A stretch of DNA of 43,651 nt, from positions 1 to 43,651 of the forward strand of contig NZ_JAGDVS010000084.1 in NCBI RefSeq assembly GCF_023255755.1. The letters run 5' to 3'. The DNA is from Acidithiobacillus sp. Lineage in GTDB: Bacteria; Pseudomonadota; Gammaproteobacteria; Acidithiobacillales; Acidithiobacillaceae. The notes beneath the pieces are model-generated. The model did not search any database and was not told the origin of the DNA. It saw only the letters and a program-made list of their open reading frames with translations. How positions within the stretch are numbered: position 1 is the first letter of the stretch; each line of letters begins with the position of its first letter. Below are positions 8,580-19,222 of the stretch, piece by piece. The position numbers and the translations under genes are program-made.

Positions 8580-9934
8580 GGTGTCAACAATCTCATAATA
8601 TCATTGTAGAAGGCGAAGGACATGAGCATCAGAAGCAGCACTATACCGATCTGCTGCGCTTTTTGCACCACCGCCGCAGGGAGTGGTTTACCACGCACCA
8701 TCTCCACGGCATAAAACACCAAGTGGCCCCCATCCAGAATCGGAATGGGCAGAAGATTAAGCACTCCCAAACTGATGCTGATCAGCCCCAGAAAAGATAA
8801 AAATGGCGCCAGGCCGGCTTGTGCAGACTGCCCGGCAAATTCCGCGATGGCAATCGGACCGCTGATATTATCCGGAGATACAAAACCCTGCACCATCCGC
8901 ATGATCATCTCGACGGTCATGAGCGACATCTGCCAAGTCGTTCGCACCCCATAGATCAGGCCCTCCAGAGGGCCTCGCTCGCGCAGGACGATCAAATTTT
9001 TGGGCAAGGGTGCCATGATGACGCCGATGCGGCCTACCGGCTTTCCGGCCTTGTCCAGAAACATCTGCGGGGTGAGACTTACGGCTTTTGTAAGCCCTTG
9101 TGCTGTCAGATAGCGCAACTGGATGACTTTATCGGGGTGCGACTCGACATGCCGGGCCAGACTCTCCCAACTGGGAATCGGATGACCATCCATGGCGACA
9201 ATGCGGTCCCCTGCCCGCAACCCGGCCAGTTGTGCCGGGCTATGCGGCTCTACGGCACCGATGACGGCGGGCAGGTAGGGCTCCATTCCAATGACTTTAC
9301 TGATAAAGTCTGGCCCCACCGTGTCAGCGGTAAGCGTCTGCAGAGACAGCACGTGGGTCGCCTGAGCACCGTCACTGCGCATCGTCTGCAGGGTCACCGG
9401 GGTGCGTGCAACCGCTGCTGAGAGGAGCCCCATACGCATATCTTCCCAGGTATAGACAGGCCGCCCGTCGAGCATCGTGATACGTTCGCCCGGATGCAAT
9501 TGCGCCTGAGCCGCAAGGGAATGATCCTGTACCAGACCGACGATGGGTGCCAATCCCGGGATACCGAGCCATGCCACTCCCGCATAAGCCACTATGGCAA
9601 ACAGGAGATTGGCCATCGGTCCCGCCAAGGCAATCAAAAAGCGTTTACCGGGCGCAAGGTTATCAAAGGCCCGTTTACTGTCTTCGGCCGGGACTGGCTC
9701 ACCACTCTGTTCGCCAAGCATTTGAACGTAGCCGCCCAGGGGTAGTGCGGCAATCACATACTCCGTCTGATCCCGCCCCCAACGGCGACTGATCAGGGTC
9801 GGCCCAAAGCCTATACTAAACCTAAGCACCTTAACGCCCATCCATTTGGCGACCGCAAAATGACCAGATTCGTGGATCAGCACGAGGATGCCGATAGCCA
9901 GAATAAAGGCCCCTATGGTCTCAAGAATCTGCAT
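8576..9934 (-). CDS. rseP: Site-2 intramembrane zinc metalloprotease RseP
   Basis: RseP cleaves membrane-embedded anti-sigma factors (RseA in E. coli) and leftover signal peptides in the inner membrane. The 452-aa protein has the zinc-binding HESGH at residues 21-25 in the first transmembrane helix. Two PDZ domains lie in the middle (one around LVQDHSLAAQAQLHPGERI, one around HSPAQLAGLRAGDRIVAM). The second active-site motif, LLPIPILDGGH, is near residue 395 and is followed by a final membrane helix. It precedes bamA with a 4-base overlap, as in most gammaproteobacteria, which links it to the envelope stress response. Confidence 0.97.
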   Translation of the reverse strand: MQILETIGAFILAIGILVLIHESGHFAVAKWMGVKVLRFSIGFGPTLISRRWGRDQTEYVIAALPLGGYVQMLGEQSGEPVPAEDSKRAFDNLAPGKRFLIALAGPMANLLFAIVAYAGVAWLGIPGLAPIVGLVQDHSLAAQAQLHPGERITMLDGRPVYTWEDMRMGLLSAAVARTPVTLQTMRSDGAQATHVLSLQTLTADTVGPDFISKVIGMEPYLPAVIGAVEPHSPAQLAGLRAGDRIVAMDGHPIPSWESLARHVESHPDKVIQLRYLTAQGLTKAVSLTPQMFLDKAGKPVGRIGVIMAPLPKNLIVLRERGPLEGLIYGVRTTWQMSLMTVEMIMRMVQGFVSPDNISGPIAIAEFAGQSAQAGLAPFLSFLGLISISLGVLNLLPIPILDGGHLVFYAVEMVRGKPLPAAVVQKAQQIGIVLLLMLMSFAFYNDIMRLLTP

Positions 9935-9949
9935 TTGCTCTCAGGAACG

Positions 9950-11125
9950 TCACTGCATACCCGATCTATGCCGGCTAAGATGGCGGACTGCGGCTTCCCG
10001 TGCGCACTGATCGATGGCCAGCACCGCATCCAGATGATCCGGGGCAGCAGGCTGTAATTCGCTGAGTGTGTCTTCAACAACGGCCGCAATACGCGAGAAT
10101 GGCAGGGCGCCATCCAGGAAGGTCTGCACCGCCACCTCATTAGCCGCATTCAGCACAGTCGCTGCGGCTCCACCCGCCCGCAGGGCGTTAAAGGCCAGCG
10201 CCAGACAGGGGAACCGCTGCAAATCGGGTTCTTCAAACTGCAAGTTCGGCCCGCGTGTCAGGTCCAGCGAAGAAACCCCACTTTCCATGCGCTCCGGATA
10301 GGCCAGGGCATGGGCAATGGGGGTGCGCATATCGGGGTTACCCAATTGCGCCAGCACGGAGCCATCCACATATTCCACCATGGAATGGATGATGCTCTGC
10401 GGGTGGATCAGTACATCAATCTGGGATGCGGGGAGATTAAAGAGCCAATGCGCTTCGATGACCTCCAGACCCTTATTCATCATGGTCGCGGAGTCTACGG
10501 AAATTTTCCGGCCCATGACCCAGTTGGGATGTGCGCAGGCCTGATCCGGTGTTACGGACGCCAGGCGTTCCACGGGCCAGGTCCGGAAAGGTCCCCCGGA
10601 AGCCGTCAGCAGAATGCGGCGCACGCCTTTGCCTTCGGCAAAGCACTGGAATACGGCATTGTGCTCACTGTCGATGGGGAGCAGTGTCACCCGGTGATGC
10701 CGCACCTGCTCCATGAACAGACTACCCGCCATCACCAGACATTCTTTGTTGGCTAAATAGACTTTTTTGCCAGACTCCACCGCCGCCAGGGTCGGTAACA
10801 AACCGGCGGCACCCACAATAGCCGCCATCACTTCATCGACACCTGGCATACGCGCTGCCTCTGCCAGCGCTTCCCGGCCGCTTTCCACACAGATATGCTT
10901 CAGGCCCGCATCACGCAGGGCGACGCGCAACTGCTGCGCGGCTTCCGGAGCGACCATCACCACCAACTCAGGATGATGCTGCTCGCACAGCACCTGCATC
11001 TCTGCGACACGGTGATTACCCGTGAGCGCAACGATCCGGAATTGATCGGAGTGACGCGATACCACATCCAGGGTGCTCTTGCCGATGGAGCCTGTAGCCC
11101 CGAGTATGCAGATGCCTCGTGTCAT
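9950..11125 (-). CDS. dxr: 1-deoxy-D-xylulose 5-phosphate reductoisomerase
   Basis: Dxr converts DXP to 2-C-methyl-D-erythritol 4-phosphate with NADPH, the first committed step of the MEP isoprenoid pathway. I start at the ATG at 11123-11125, which overlaps the cdsA stop as ATGA and gives 391 aa; an in-frame TTG three codons upstream would only add VE. Motifs: [15 protein letters not shown] (NADPH binding, near 5-19), [23 protein letters not shown] (metal and substrate acids) and LTASGGPFR. In E. coli dxr lies between frr and uppS; here it is after cdsA, a rearranged order. Its polyprenyl product line feeds UppS, two genes upstream. Confidence 0.97.
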   Translation of the reverse strand: MTRGICILGATGSIGKSTLDVVSRHSDQFRIVALTGNHRVAEMQVLCEQHHPELVVMVAPEAAQQLRVALRDAGLKHICVESGREALAEAARMPGVDEVMAAIVGAAGLLPTLAAVESGKKVYLANKECLVMAGSLFMEQVRHHRVTLLPIDSEHNAVFQCFAEGKGVRRILLTASGGPFRTWPVERLASVTPDQACAHPNWVMGRKISVDSATMMNKGLEVIEAHWLFNLPASQIDVLIHPQSIIHSMVEYVDGSVLAQLGNPDMRTPIAHALAYPERMESGVSSLDLTRGPNLQFEEPDLQRFPCLALAFNALRAGGAAATVLNAANEVAVQTFLDGALPFSRIAAVVEDTLSELQPAAPDHLDAVLAIDQCAREAAVRHLSRHRSGMQ

Positions 11126-11934
11126 TTCCACCAACCCAGATAATAAAGTCCGGCTACAAACGCCGGAATGCCCGCACTCATGCTGTCCAAGCGATCCAGC
11201 AGGCCACCATGCCCTGGCAACAACTGGCCACTATCTTTGCAATCGGCGCGGCGTTTTAGAAAACTCTCGGAAAGATCTCCCAAGACCGCGAAAGCGCCCG
11301 TAAGCAAGCCCAAAACAGCGCCGGAAAGAAGGCTCTGGACTGCCGCACCTATCCACACCCAAGCGCCCAGTGTGCCCATAATGGCGCTGGCAAGCAAGCC
11401 GCCCAGCAAGCCCTCCCAGGTCTTGCCAGGGCTGATGCGTGGTACTAATCGATGACGCCCCCAGATTTTACCAAAAGTCATCGCACCCACATCATCCGCG
11501 CTGATGACCAGAATCACCCATAACAAAAACTGTGGGGCACGCTGCTGCAAGGACAGACTGAACAGCAGTGCAGGTAAAAGCACAGGAAACACCGTCATAG
11601 CGCTCACCGGGCGCTGCCAGGCCGCGGCCTCGCGTAACAGCGATGGCGGCATCAGCATCAGCAACGCCGCGAGCAGCGCCCACCAGATCACGCTGCCCTG
11701 TGCCAGCGCAGACCAGGGAAGATGCTGCGAGAGGATGAGCATCGGAAGCAGCGCTGCCAATAGCAGGGCCAACCCGTTTGGCCAGACTATCAGACTGAGA
11801 TGACCCCACTCCCGTCCTGCCAGGAACGTCAGCAGCATGAGGAAAACAAGAAAAACCCAGAAAGGCGCCCAAAAAATCAGCACAAGAACCAGCAGGAATA
11901 ACAAGGAGGCGGTAATCAGTCGCTGGCGGAGCAA
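11122..11934 (-). CDS. cdsA: Phosphatidate cytidylyltransferase (CDP-diacylglycerol synthase)
   Basis: CdsA makes CDP-diacylglycerol from CTP and phosphatidate in the inner membrane, feeding PssA and hence the psd-pssA pair elsewhere in this window. The 270-aa protein is very hydrophobic, with about seven or eight membrane segments. The signature near the C-terminus is clear: [15 protein letters not shown], then [14 protein letters not shown], which supplies the metal-binding aspartates. [11 protein letters not shown] is also typical. The start is a TTG inside the end of uppS (19-base overlap), preceded by GGAGG with close spacing. It overlaps dxr by 4 bases. Confidence 0.96.
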   Translation of the reverse strand: MLRQRLITASLLFLLVLVLIFWAPFWVFLVFLMLLTFLAGREWGHLSLIVWPNGLALLLAALLPMLILSQHLPWSALAQGSVIWWALLAALLMLMPPSLLREAAAWQRPVSAMTVFPVLLPALLFSLSLQQRAPQFLLWVILVISADDVGAMTFGKIWGRHRLVPRISPGKTWEGLLGGLLASAIMGTLGAWVWIGAAVQSLLSGAVLGLLTGAFAVLGDLSESFLKRRADCKDSGQLLPGHGGLLDRLDSMSAGIPAFVAGLYYLGWWK

Positions 11935-12677
11935 TCGTCCTCCAGAACTTGATCGCCCGTCCGTCCGAAGCGCCGTTGCCGATGCGCGAAAGATTGCAGG
12001 GCGTACTCCAAGGCCGTACGGTCAAAATCCGGCCAAAGCGTATCACTGAAATAAAACTCGGTGTAAGCCAACTGCCAAACCAGGAAATTACTGATGCGCT
12101 CCTCGCCACCGGTACGAATCAACAGGTCGGGCTCGGGAATGTCTGCCAGGCAGAGATACCGGGCAATATGTGCCTCAGAGAAGTCTTCAAGGGCGAGTTC
12201 TCCCGCCAGCACTGCCGCCATGGCGGCACGTGCTGCCTGCGCAATATCCCAATGTCCGCCGTAATTCACCGCAAGATTGAGCTGGAGTCGCCTATTGTTA
12301 CGGGTAAGCGCCTCAGCCTCTTCGACGAGCTGGCGTATATCACGGTCCAATGCACTGCGATCGCCGATAATGCACAAGCGAACGCCATTCTCATGGAGTT
12401 TACGGGCTTCTCGCCGTAACAAAAGACGGAAGAGATTCATCAACAAACGCACTTCGAGGACCGGACGCCGCCAATTCTCGGTGCTGAAGGCAAAAAGCGT
12501 CAGGTAGGGAATGCCGAGATCCACGCAGGATTGCACCATTTCCCGCACCACTTCCGCACCGCGCCGATGGCCAGCCACCCGCGGCAAGTGCTGACGGTAA
12601 GCCCAGCGGCCATTGCCATCCATAATGACGGCAATGTGGCGTGGCATAGCAGGCAAGCTTTCGTCAGCGGAAGACAT
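11916..12677 (-). CDS. uppS: Undecaprenyl diphosphate synthase
   Basis: UppS adds isopentenyl units in cis to farnesyl diphosphate to make the C55 carrier lipid used for peptidoglycan and LPS. The 253-aa protein has all family blocks: HIAVIMDGNGRWA near 14-26 with catalytic D20, GHRRGA, FAFSTENWRRP, and PDLLIRTGGEERISNF with WQLAYTEFYF and WPDF near the C-terminus. It lies 4 bases after frr and overlaps cdsA, the common frr-uppS-cdsA arrangement. Confidence 0.98.
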   Translation of the reverse strand: MSSADESLPAMPRHIAVIMDGNGRWAYRQHLPRVAGHRRGAEVVREMVQSCVDLGIPYLTLFAFSTENWRRPVLEVRLLMNLFRLLLRREARKLHENGVRLCIIGDRSALDRDIRQLVEEAEALTRNNRRLQLNLAVNYGGHWDIAQAARAAMAAVLAGELALEDFSEAHIARYLCLADIPEPDLLIRTGGEERISNFLVWQLAYTEFYFSDTLWPDFDRTALEYALQSFAHRQRRFGRTGDQVLEDDCSASD

Positions 12678-12681
12678 GAGA

Positions 12682-13964
<1,283 letters not shown>

Positions 13965-14843
13965 TCAGGACCCCCGGACTTGTGCCATAACCTCGGTGGC
14001 AAAATCCGCGGTGGGGGCCTTCTCAATCCCCTCACCCACCTCGAAACGCACAAACTCCAGCACCTCGACATCTGGGAATCCCTGCACCAGTTGACCGACA
14101 CTGCGATCAGGATCCTTGACGAAGGGCTGCCCGGTGAGGGCGATTTCGTTGAGCAATTTGTTCAGGCGTCCGGAGATCATCTTCTCAATGATGTCGGCGG
14201 GCTTACCACTGTCTGCCGCCTGCGCAATGAGAATTTCTTTCTCACGGGCCAGACGCTCAGGAGAAACCTGGCTGGGGTGAATCACCTCGGGACGTGCCGC
14301 CGCCACATGCATGGCCACATCGCGACCAAGTTCATTGGTAGCCGCCTGGCCCTCCAGAGCCACGAGCACACCGATGCGGCTGCCATGAATATACGCGCCG
14401 ACCACACCCTCTTTGACCTGCAGATGCTGCAGGCGGCGCAGGCTGATGTTCTCGCCGAGTTTGCTGACCAGCCCCTTGCGGCGTTCTTCCACTTCCGCGT
14501 CGGCCAGTAAGGCGTCCGCTTCCTTGAACCCCTGCGCCAGAGCCTGCTCAGCACAATCTTTCGCCAGCGCCAGGAAATCTTCATTTTTGGCGACAAAATC
14601 GGTTTCACAGTTCACTTCGAGCACTATGCCCCGCTTCTGGTCGCCACTGAGGGCGGTGACAATGACCCCCTCCGCAGCTACCCGACTCGCCTTTTTGTCG
14701 GCCTTGGCCAGACCACGCGCGCGCAGGAGGTCGATAGCAGCCTCCAAATCACCATCGGCTTCGGTCAGCACCGTTTTACATTCCATCATGCCGGCGCCGG
14801 TGCGCTCGCGCAGTTCTTTGACCTGTTGTGCACTGATAGCCAT
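13965..14843 (-). CDS. tsf: Translation elongation factor Ts
   Basis: EF-Ts is the nucleotide exchange factor for EF-Tu. The 292-aa protein begins with the UBA-like N-terminal domain containing LRERTGAGMMECK and the ADKKASR segment. NCETDFVAKNEDF is the conserved EF-Tu contact region, followed by the dimerisation core and an AQVRGS end. It is separated from rpsB by 27 bases, with an upstream GGAGC ribosome-binding site. Confidence 0.98.
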   Translation of the reverse strand: MAISAQQVKELRERTGAGMMECKTVLTEADGDLEAAIDLLRARGLAKADKKASRVAAEGVIVTALSGDQKRGIVLEVNCETDFVAKNEDFLALAKDCAEQALAQGFKEADALLADAEVEERRKGLVSKLGENISLRRLQHLQVKEGVVGAYIHGSRIGVLVALEGQAATNELGRDVAMHVAAARPEVIHPSQVSPERLAREKEILIAQAADSGKPADIIEKMISGRLNKLLNEIALTGQPFVKDPDRSVGQLVQGFPDVEVLEFVRFEVGEGIEKAPTADFATEVMAQVRGS

Positions 14844-14870
14844 GAATGCTCCTTGGTTCTGGTGAATGTT

Positions 14871-15623
14871 TTAGTCGGCGTCGATTTCGATCGTTTCTTC
14901 GTCCACCTCGACAAATTCGTCGAGCAGCGCAGATTCCCCACCGTGACGGCCATCAAGAATGGCATCGGCCACCAACGCGGCATACAAACGGATAGCACGG
15001 GTGGCGTCATCATTACCGGGGATGGGATAGTCAATGAGCAACGGATCACAGTTGCTGTCTACCACGCCGATCACCGGAATACCCAGTTTGCGGGCTTCCA
15101 GCACGGCAATGTTTTCATGACCGACATCAATCACAAAGATGGCGTCCGGCAGACCGCTCATGTCCTTGATACCACCGAGACTGCGCTCCAGCTTGTCGCG
15201 CTCGCGGGTCAGGGTGAGCACTTCTTTCTTCGTCAGCTTGTCCATGGTGCCGTCGGCCGCCATCTGATCTAATTCATCAAGACGACGAATGGACTGACGG
15301 ATGGTCTTGAAATTGGTCAGGGTACCACCCAACCAGCGCTGGTTGACAAAGAAGGCGCCGCTGCGGCGGGCTTCCTGCTCGACCGCCTCACGCGCCTGGC
15401 GCTTGGTGCCGACAAAAAGGACACGGCCATGCTTGCGGGAAATCTGCTCGATAAAACTCAGCGCGGTGCGCAGCATCGGCAGGGTGTGCTCAAGGTTGAT
15501 GATGTGAATGCGGTTACGCTCACCAAAGAGATACGGCGCCATCTTCGGATGCCAGTAACGGGATTGATGACCAAAGTGGACGCCGGCTTCCAGCAGGGCG
15601 CGCATGGTTACATTGCTGCTCAT
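14871..15623 (-). CDS. rpsB: 30S ribosomal protein S2
   Basis: S2 binds the small subunit between head and body and is needed to recruit S1. From the ATG at 15621-15623 the protein is 250 aa, a normal length, and starts [20 protein letters not shown]. The upstream GGAG is well spaced, so I reject the longer open frame to 15689. [18 protein letters not shown] and the PD.(I/V)FVIDV segment, plus a final acidic tail ([11 protein letters not shown]), are typical. It begins the long translation, isoprenoid and envelope run on this strand. Confidence 0.98.
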   Translation of the reverse strand: MSSNVTMRALLEAGVHFGHQSRYWHPKMAPYLFGERNRIHIINLEHTLPMLRTALSFIEQISRKHGRVLFVGTKRQAREAVEQEARRSGAFFVNQRWLGGTLTNFKTIRQSIRRLDELDQMAADGTMDKLTKKEVLTLTRERDKLERSLGGIKDMSGLPDAIFVIDVGHENIAVLEARKLGIPVIGVVDSNCDPLLIDYPIPGNDDATRAIRLYAALVADAILDGRHGGESALLDEFVEVDEETIEIDAD

Positions 15624-15738
15624 AGGGTTTCTCCAGTTTTCAAGGGTTATGATCCGCCACGCGCCCCAGGCAGCCATCCTCGCGGACACCCGGCTGACCT
15701 GTATCGGTGCGTGTGAGTATTAGGCCGAAGCCCAGCGC

Positions 15739-15753
15739 GTTTTAGCATAAAAC
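15739..15753. repeat. Short AT-rich inverted repeat upstream of rpsB
   Basis: GTTTTA and TAAAAC form perfect 6-base arms around a 3-base centre in the 209-base gap between the DedA gene and rpsB. An outer AGCCC/GGGCT pair flanks it less tightly. It lies about 115 bases before the rpsB ATG, in an AT-rich patch, so it could be part of the rpsB promoter or leader. No U-tract follows on the minus strand, so it is not a convincing terminator. I found no clear -35/-10 pair in the rest of the gap. Confidence 0.35.
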
Positions 15754-15832
15754 CGGGCTCTCTGGCAAATCGCAGTAAAGTTCAGATGGCCTGAAATGGC
15801 TGTTTTTCCCTTCGTGATGCGGCCACCGCGCG

Positions 15833-16510
15833 TCATTTACTGTGCCCATGCCACCACCAGTACACCCCCGCCCCCACAATTAACACTAGCAGCAGCACGA
15901 TCTGCACATGCTGAACGCCTTGCAACAGGCTCTGTAGCGAGGCGCCGAGGCCATAGCCAATCCCGGCGATGGACGCCGCCCACACCGCCGCGGCAGCCGG
16001 GTTCATCCACAGATAACGCCGCGCTGGATAGCGATGGACCCCCAGCAGAATAGGAGTGATGGTGCGGGTGCCATAGATGAACCGGAAGAGCAGCGTCACC
16101 CAGTCACCAAAGCGGCGAATCATATCCTCTGCCTGGTTCACATGGCGGCGCAGAAAGCGCGGCAGGATATTCAGCAGGCGTTCGCCATAACGATAACCGA
16201 GTTGGTAAAGCACCTGATCGTTTAGGGTGCTGCCCAGCCAGGAGATAAATATCACCATGGGAAGATCCAGGACGCCGGCATGCGCCAAGGCACCGGCAAC
16301 AATCACCACAGCCTCCCCTTCCAGCAGGGTGCCAACAAAAAGGATCCAGTAACCATACTGGCGCAGGAAGGCAATAATCACCACTAACGTAATAGGTTGA
16401 AGATGCAACCAGCTCAGCACCTCGTTGATCACATCAATGGTTGCGTCCTCCCCTTCTGCCGGAAGCAGCTCCGGCAAGCGCAACAATAGCAAAGGTGCTG
16501 GCAGACGCAA
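15833..16510 (-). CDS. DedA/SNARE-associated family membrane protein
   Basis: DedA proteins are inner-membrane proteins; several act as flippases or transporters for undecaprenyl phosphate or phospholipids. This protein has about five hydrophobic segments. Motifs match the family: WILFVGTLLEGE near 50-60, then GDW..LLFRFIYGTRTITPILLG and a GIGYGLG stretch. The start is uncertain: a TTG at 16508-16510 gives 225 aa with an odd proline-leucine N-terminus. A GTG at 16430-16432, or an ATT at 16436-16438 placed 8 bases after GGGGAGG, would give a more usual N-terminus. It follows the glycosyltransferase by 17 or more bases and could be the last gene of the phosphate cluster. Function beyond family is not shown. 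Confidence 0.85.
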   Translation of the reverse strand: MRLPAPLLLLRLPELLPAEGEDATIDVINEVLSWLHLQPITLVVIIAFLRQYGYWILFVGTLLEGEAVVIVAGALAHAGVLDLPMVIFISWLGSTLNDQVLYQLGYRYGERLLNILPRFLRRHVNQAEDMIRRFGDWVTLLFRFIYGTRTITPILLGVHRYPARRYLWMNPAAAAVWAASIAGIGYGLGASLQSLLQGVQHVQIVLLLVLIVGAGVYWWWHGHSK

Positions 16511-16527
16511 ATTGGTTTTGAGGCGGG

Positions 16528-17664
16528 TTAAGAAACGCTATCCAGGCTATTTCGGTACTCCTCGAGGAGCGTATCGATAATATGCGTCCAGGTTTGTCCT
16601 TCTGCACGTTGCCGGGCACGCTGGCCCATTTCCCGTAAACGCGCACGATCCATAAGCAGCTTGCTTATGGCGCTGGCGAAATCACCATCCAGGGGAAGCA
16701 GGACACCTTCATCCGGCGAACGAAAATGTTCATTGACGCCGGAGGCGTCATAGGCCAGTACCGGCAAGGCGCTGGCCATAGCCTCCAGCACGACATTACC
16801 AAACGTCTCGCTACAGGAGGGGAAACAGAACAGATCCGCACTCGCATACCATCGCGCCAGATCCTCACCCTTTTGTATGCCCTCCAGGGAAAAACCGGCG
16901 AGGCTCTGCCGGATGAGACCAGCCGCCAGGGGGCCGTCACCGATCAGGGCGAGATGCAACTTGCCCGGCCCTTGCCAGGTTTTCCGCAAGCGTTCGTAAG
17001 CGTTCACCAGAACAGATAGATTTTTTTCATGAGCTAGGCGCCCAACATAAATCAAGAGCGCGTCGTCCCCATCCAGCCCAAGTTGCGCGCGTAGCGCCGC
17101 GCTGCGCCGGCGGGGGTTGTAGAGCGTCGTATCCACCCCACGTCTCCACATGGCGAGGTTAAGGAAGCCCTGCGCCTGCAGGTGAGCGAAAGTTCCCCAA
17201 CTGGGTACCAGGGTTTTGCGGGTAGCATTGTGGAAATACCGCAGATAGCACAACACTAGCCCTTGCAGGAATTGCAGGCGATAATGCCGGGCATAGCTGT
17301 CAAAATTCGTGTGAAAACTGCTCACTACGGGGATTTTAAGGTGACGGGCTGCCCAAAGTCCGGCGAGGCCCAGCGGGCCTTCCGTAGCAATATGTACCAG
17401 ATCGGGGCGCAAGGCCCGCAATCTTTGACCGATGTGGCCAGACAGACTGTATCCCACCCGAACCTGCGAATAGAAAGGTAAAGACAGGGCATGAAACAGG
17501 TCGTCCCCTGCCCTTTCACCCGTCTGCCGCGGGCGCAACACGGTGACCCGATAACCGCGTGCGCGGAGATGCTCTACCATACGCTGCAGCGTATGGGCTA
17601 CGCCGTTCACCTCTGGTGGATAGGTTTCCGTGATGAGGGCCAGGTGAGCAAAACCTTCTGACAT
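16528..17664 (-). CDS. GT4-family glycosyltransferase, probably lipid- or envelope-directed
   Basis: This 378-aa protein is a GT-B fold retaining glycosyltransferase of family GT4. The N-terminus (LALITETYPPEVNGVAHTL near 7-25) is characteristic of the MgtA/SqdX-like alpha-mannosyl- and glycolipid-synthase branch. HIATEGPLG and SSFHTNFDSYARHY follow in the acceptor domain. The donor domain has YVGRLAHEKN and the EX7E motif within SCSETFGNVVLEAMA. It has no signal peptide and should act at the cytoplasmic face of the membrane. It lies 44 bases after ppx and before a DedA gene in the pst-pho cluster. A role in phosphate-free glycolipid synthesis under phosphate starvation is my inference; a capsular or LPS mannosyltransferase is the main alternative. 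Confidence 0.85.
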   Translation of the reverse strand: MSEGFAHLALITETYPPEVNGVAHTLQRMVEHLRARGYRVTVLRPRQTGERAGDDLFHALSLPFYSQVRVGYSLSGHIGQRLRALRPDLVHIATEGPLGLAGLWAARHLKIPVVSSFHTNFDSYARHYRLQFLQGLVLCYLRYFHNATRKTLVPSWGTFAHLQAQGFLNLAMWRRGVDTTLYNPRRRSAALRAQLGLDGDDALLIYVGRLAHEKNLSVLVNAYERLRKTWQGPGKLHLALIGDGPLAAGLIRQSLAGFSLEGIQKGEDLARWYASADLFCFPSCSETFGNVVLEAMASALPVLAYDASGVNEHFRSPDEGVLLPLDGDFASAISKLLMDRARLREMGQRARQRAEGQTWTHIIDTLLEEYRNSLDSVS

Positions 17665-17708
17665 GCGTGACCCACGCCTCGCGTCGATAAAACAAATGGT
17701 TTAGAGGA

Positions 17709-19220
17709 TTACCATTGCAGGCAAAAATCTGGCGTGATCCACTCCTGCTCCTGCTCCAGATCGGCAGCCATCAGCGGCATTTCTGTCAGCCATTTCAGTG
17801 GTAATGCCAGCACCAGTTTTTTACCGGACACAGTCAAACCCGGCGGTGCCGTCAGTGGCGTCGCGCCACGATGAAACAGGATAGCCAAGCGGAGCAGGAT
17901 CGCCAACTGCTGCAACACCGCCACATCTTCAGCCGCGATACCCAGAGCACGTAACTGAGCAAGGCCCGGAAGGCGTTTACGCTGGGCGCGCACGAGCGCG
18001 GCAACAACGCCCTGCTCACGACGAGAGAATCCCGCAATATCGGCATTCCGCCAGACGTATTCACCATGTTTGTGAAATCCCGAATGGGCGATGTCGAGGC
18101 CGATATCATGGGTCAGAGCGGCCCAATGCAGCCATTGCTTATGCCCGCCGTGGAGCGGCCAGGATACGGCTGCCGTCTTGAAAAAATGCTCCGCCCACTG
18201 CGCTATGCCCTGGTTACGCCGCACCTGGCTGTGAAAGCGTTCCTGCAGGCTGCGGATGCTCATTTCCCGGGTGTCTTCCTGATGGATGCGCCCGAGCAAG
18301 TCATAAATGGCCCCCTCGCGCAAAGCGCCCTCAGAAAAACGCATTTCCTGCAGACGCAAGGACTCGAAAAGCGCGAAGAGAATGATGAATCCACCCGGAA
18401 AAACGGCGGCACGATCCGCCTTCAGGCCTTTCAGTTGGGTCAGCGCACGTACTGAACCGAGACGCGTCATTTGCTCGCGCAGCCAGTGCATGCCAGCGTG
18501 GGTGATGCGCGAACCCTGACCGTTCTCCGCGAGGACACGGGCAATCGCCTTGATGGTACCCGAAGAACCCACCGCCTGATCCCAGCCATGGCGGATAAAA
18601 TCATCAAGCATGGGTTCTACCGCCATACGCACCCGTTTTTCAAGACGCTCACAGGCGCCCGCCGTAATCAGTTCATCGGGAAAGTAGGCCCGGGTAGAGG
18701 CCACACAGCCAAAATGCAGGCTTTCCCGCAGATCGGGGGTAAAGCCCTGGCCCGCAATCAACTCCGTACTGCCCCCCCCGATATCCGCAACCAAACGCCG
18801 TTCACGCGCGTCTACCGCCAAGCTGTGCGCCACGCCGAGGTAAACCAGACGCGCTTCTTCGCGGCCAGCCACGATTTCCACCGGGTAACCGAGCGTTTTT
18901 TCGATGGCATGCACAAAGTCTTCTCCAGCACTCGCATCGCGCAAGGTATTCGTGCCGATCACCCGCACCCGCTCCGGGCGGATACCGCGCAGACGCTGTC
19001 CGAAGCGCGCCAGGCAGTCCAGTGCGCGCTGTTCTACCGCAGGATCAAGGCTACCGTCATCGCGCAAACCTTCAGCCAGACGAACGCCCTCACGCAAACG
19101 ATCATGCAGACGGATATCAGAGCCAATTTCTTCTGCAACCACCATATGAAAGGAGTTGGAACCCAGGTCCACGGCCGCCAGAAAGTTTTTGAGTTCTGCT
19201 GTGGCTGTGGATTCCACCAT
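17709..19220 (-). CDS. ppx: Exopolyphosphatase (Ppx/GppA family)
   Basis: Ppx releases phosphate from the ends of polyphosphate chains; the related GppA hydrolyses pppGpp. The 503-aa protein has the actin-like domain with AAVDLGSNSFHMVVAE near residues 15-30, ADIGGGSTELI near 141-151 and GSSGTIKAI. A C-terminal HD-type helical domain contains LTHDIGLDIAHSGFHKHG, as in long Ppx proteins. It starts 2 bases after phoU, so it is probably co-transcribed with the phosphate uptake genes. Ppx rather than GppA is favoured by that context, not by a decisive residue. Confidence 0.92.
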   Translation of the reverse strand: MVESTATAELKNFLAAVDLGSNSFHMVVAEEIGSDIRLHDRLREGVRLAEGLRDDGSLDPAVEQRALDCLARFGQRLRGIRPERVRVIGTNTLRDASAGEDFVHAIEKTLGYPVEIVAGREEARLVYLGVAHSLAVDARERRLVADIGGGSTELIAGQGFTPDLRESLHFGCVASTRAYFPDELITAGACERLEKRVRMAVEPMLDDFIRHGWDQAVGSSGTIKAIARVLAENGQGSRITHAGMHWLREQMTRLGSVRALTQLKGLKADRAAVFPGGFIILFALFESLRLQEMRFSEGALREGAIYDLLGRIHQEDTREMSIRSLQERFHSQVRRNQGIAQWAEHFFKTAAVSWPLHGGHKQWLHWAALTHDIGLDIAHSGFHKHGEYVWRNADIAGFSRREQGVVAALVRAQRKRLPGLAQLRALGIAAEDVAVLQQLAILLRLAILFHRGATPLTAPPGLTVSGKKLVLALPLKWLTEMPLMAADLEQEQEWITPDFCLQW

Positions 19221-19222
19221 GG

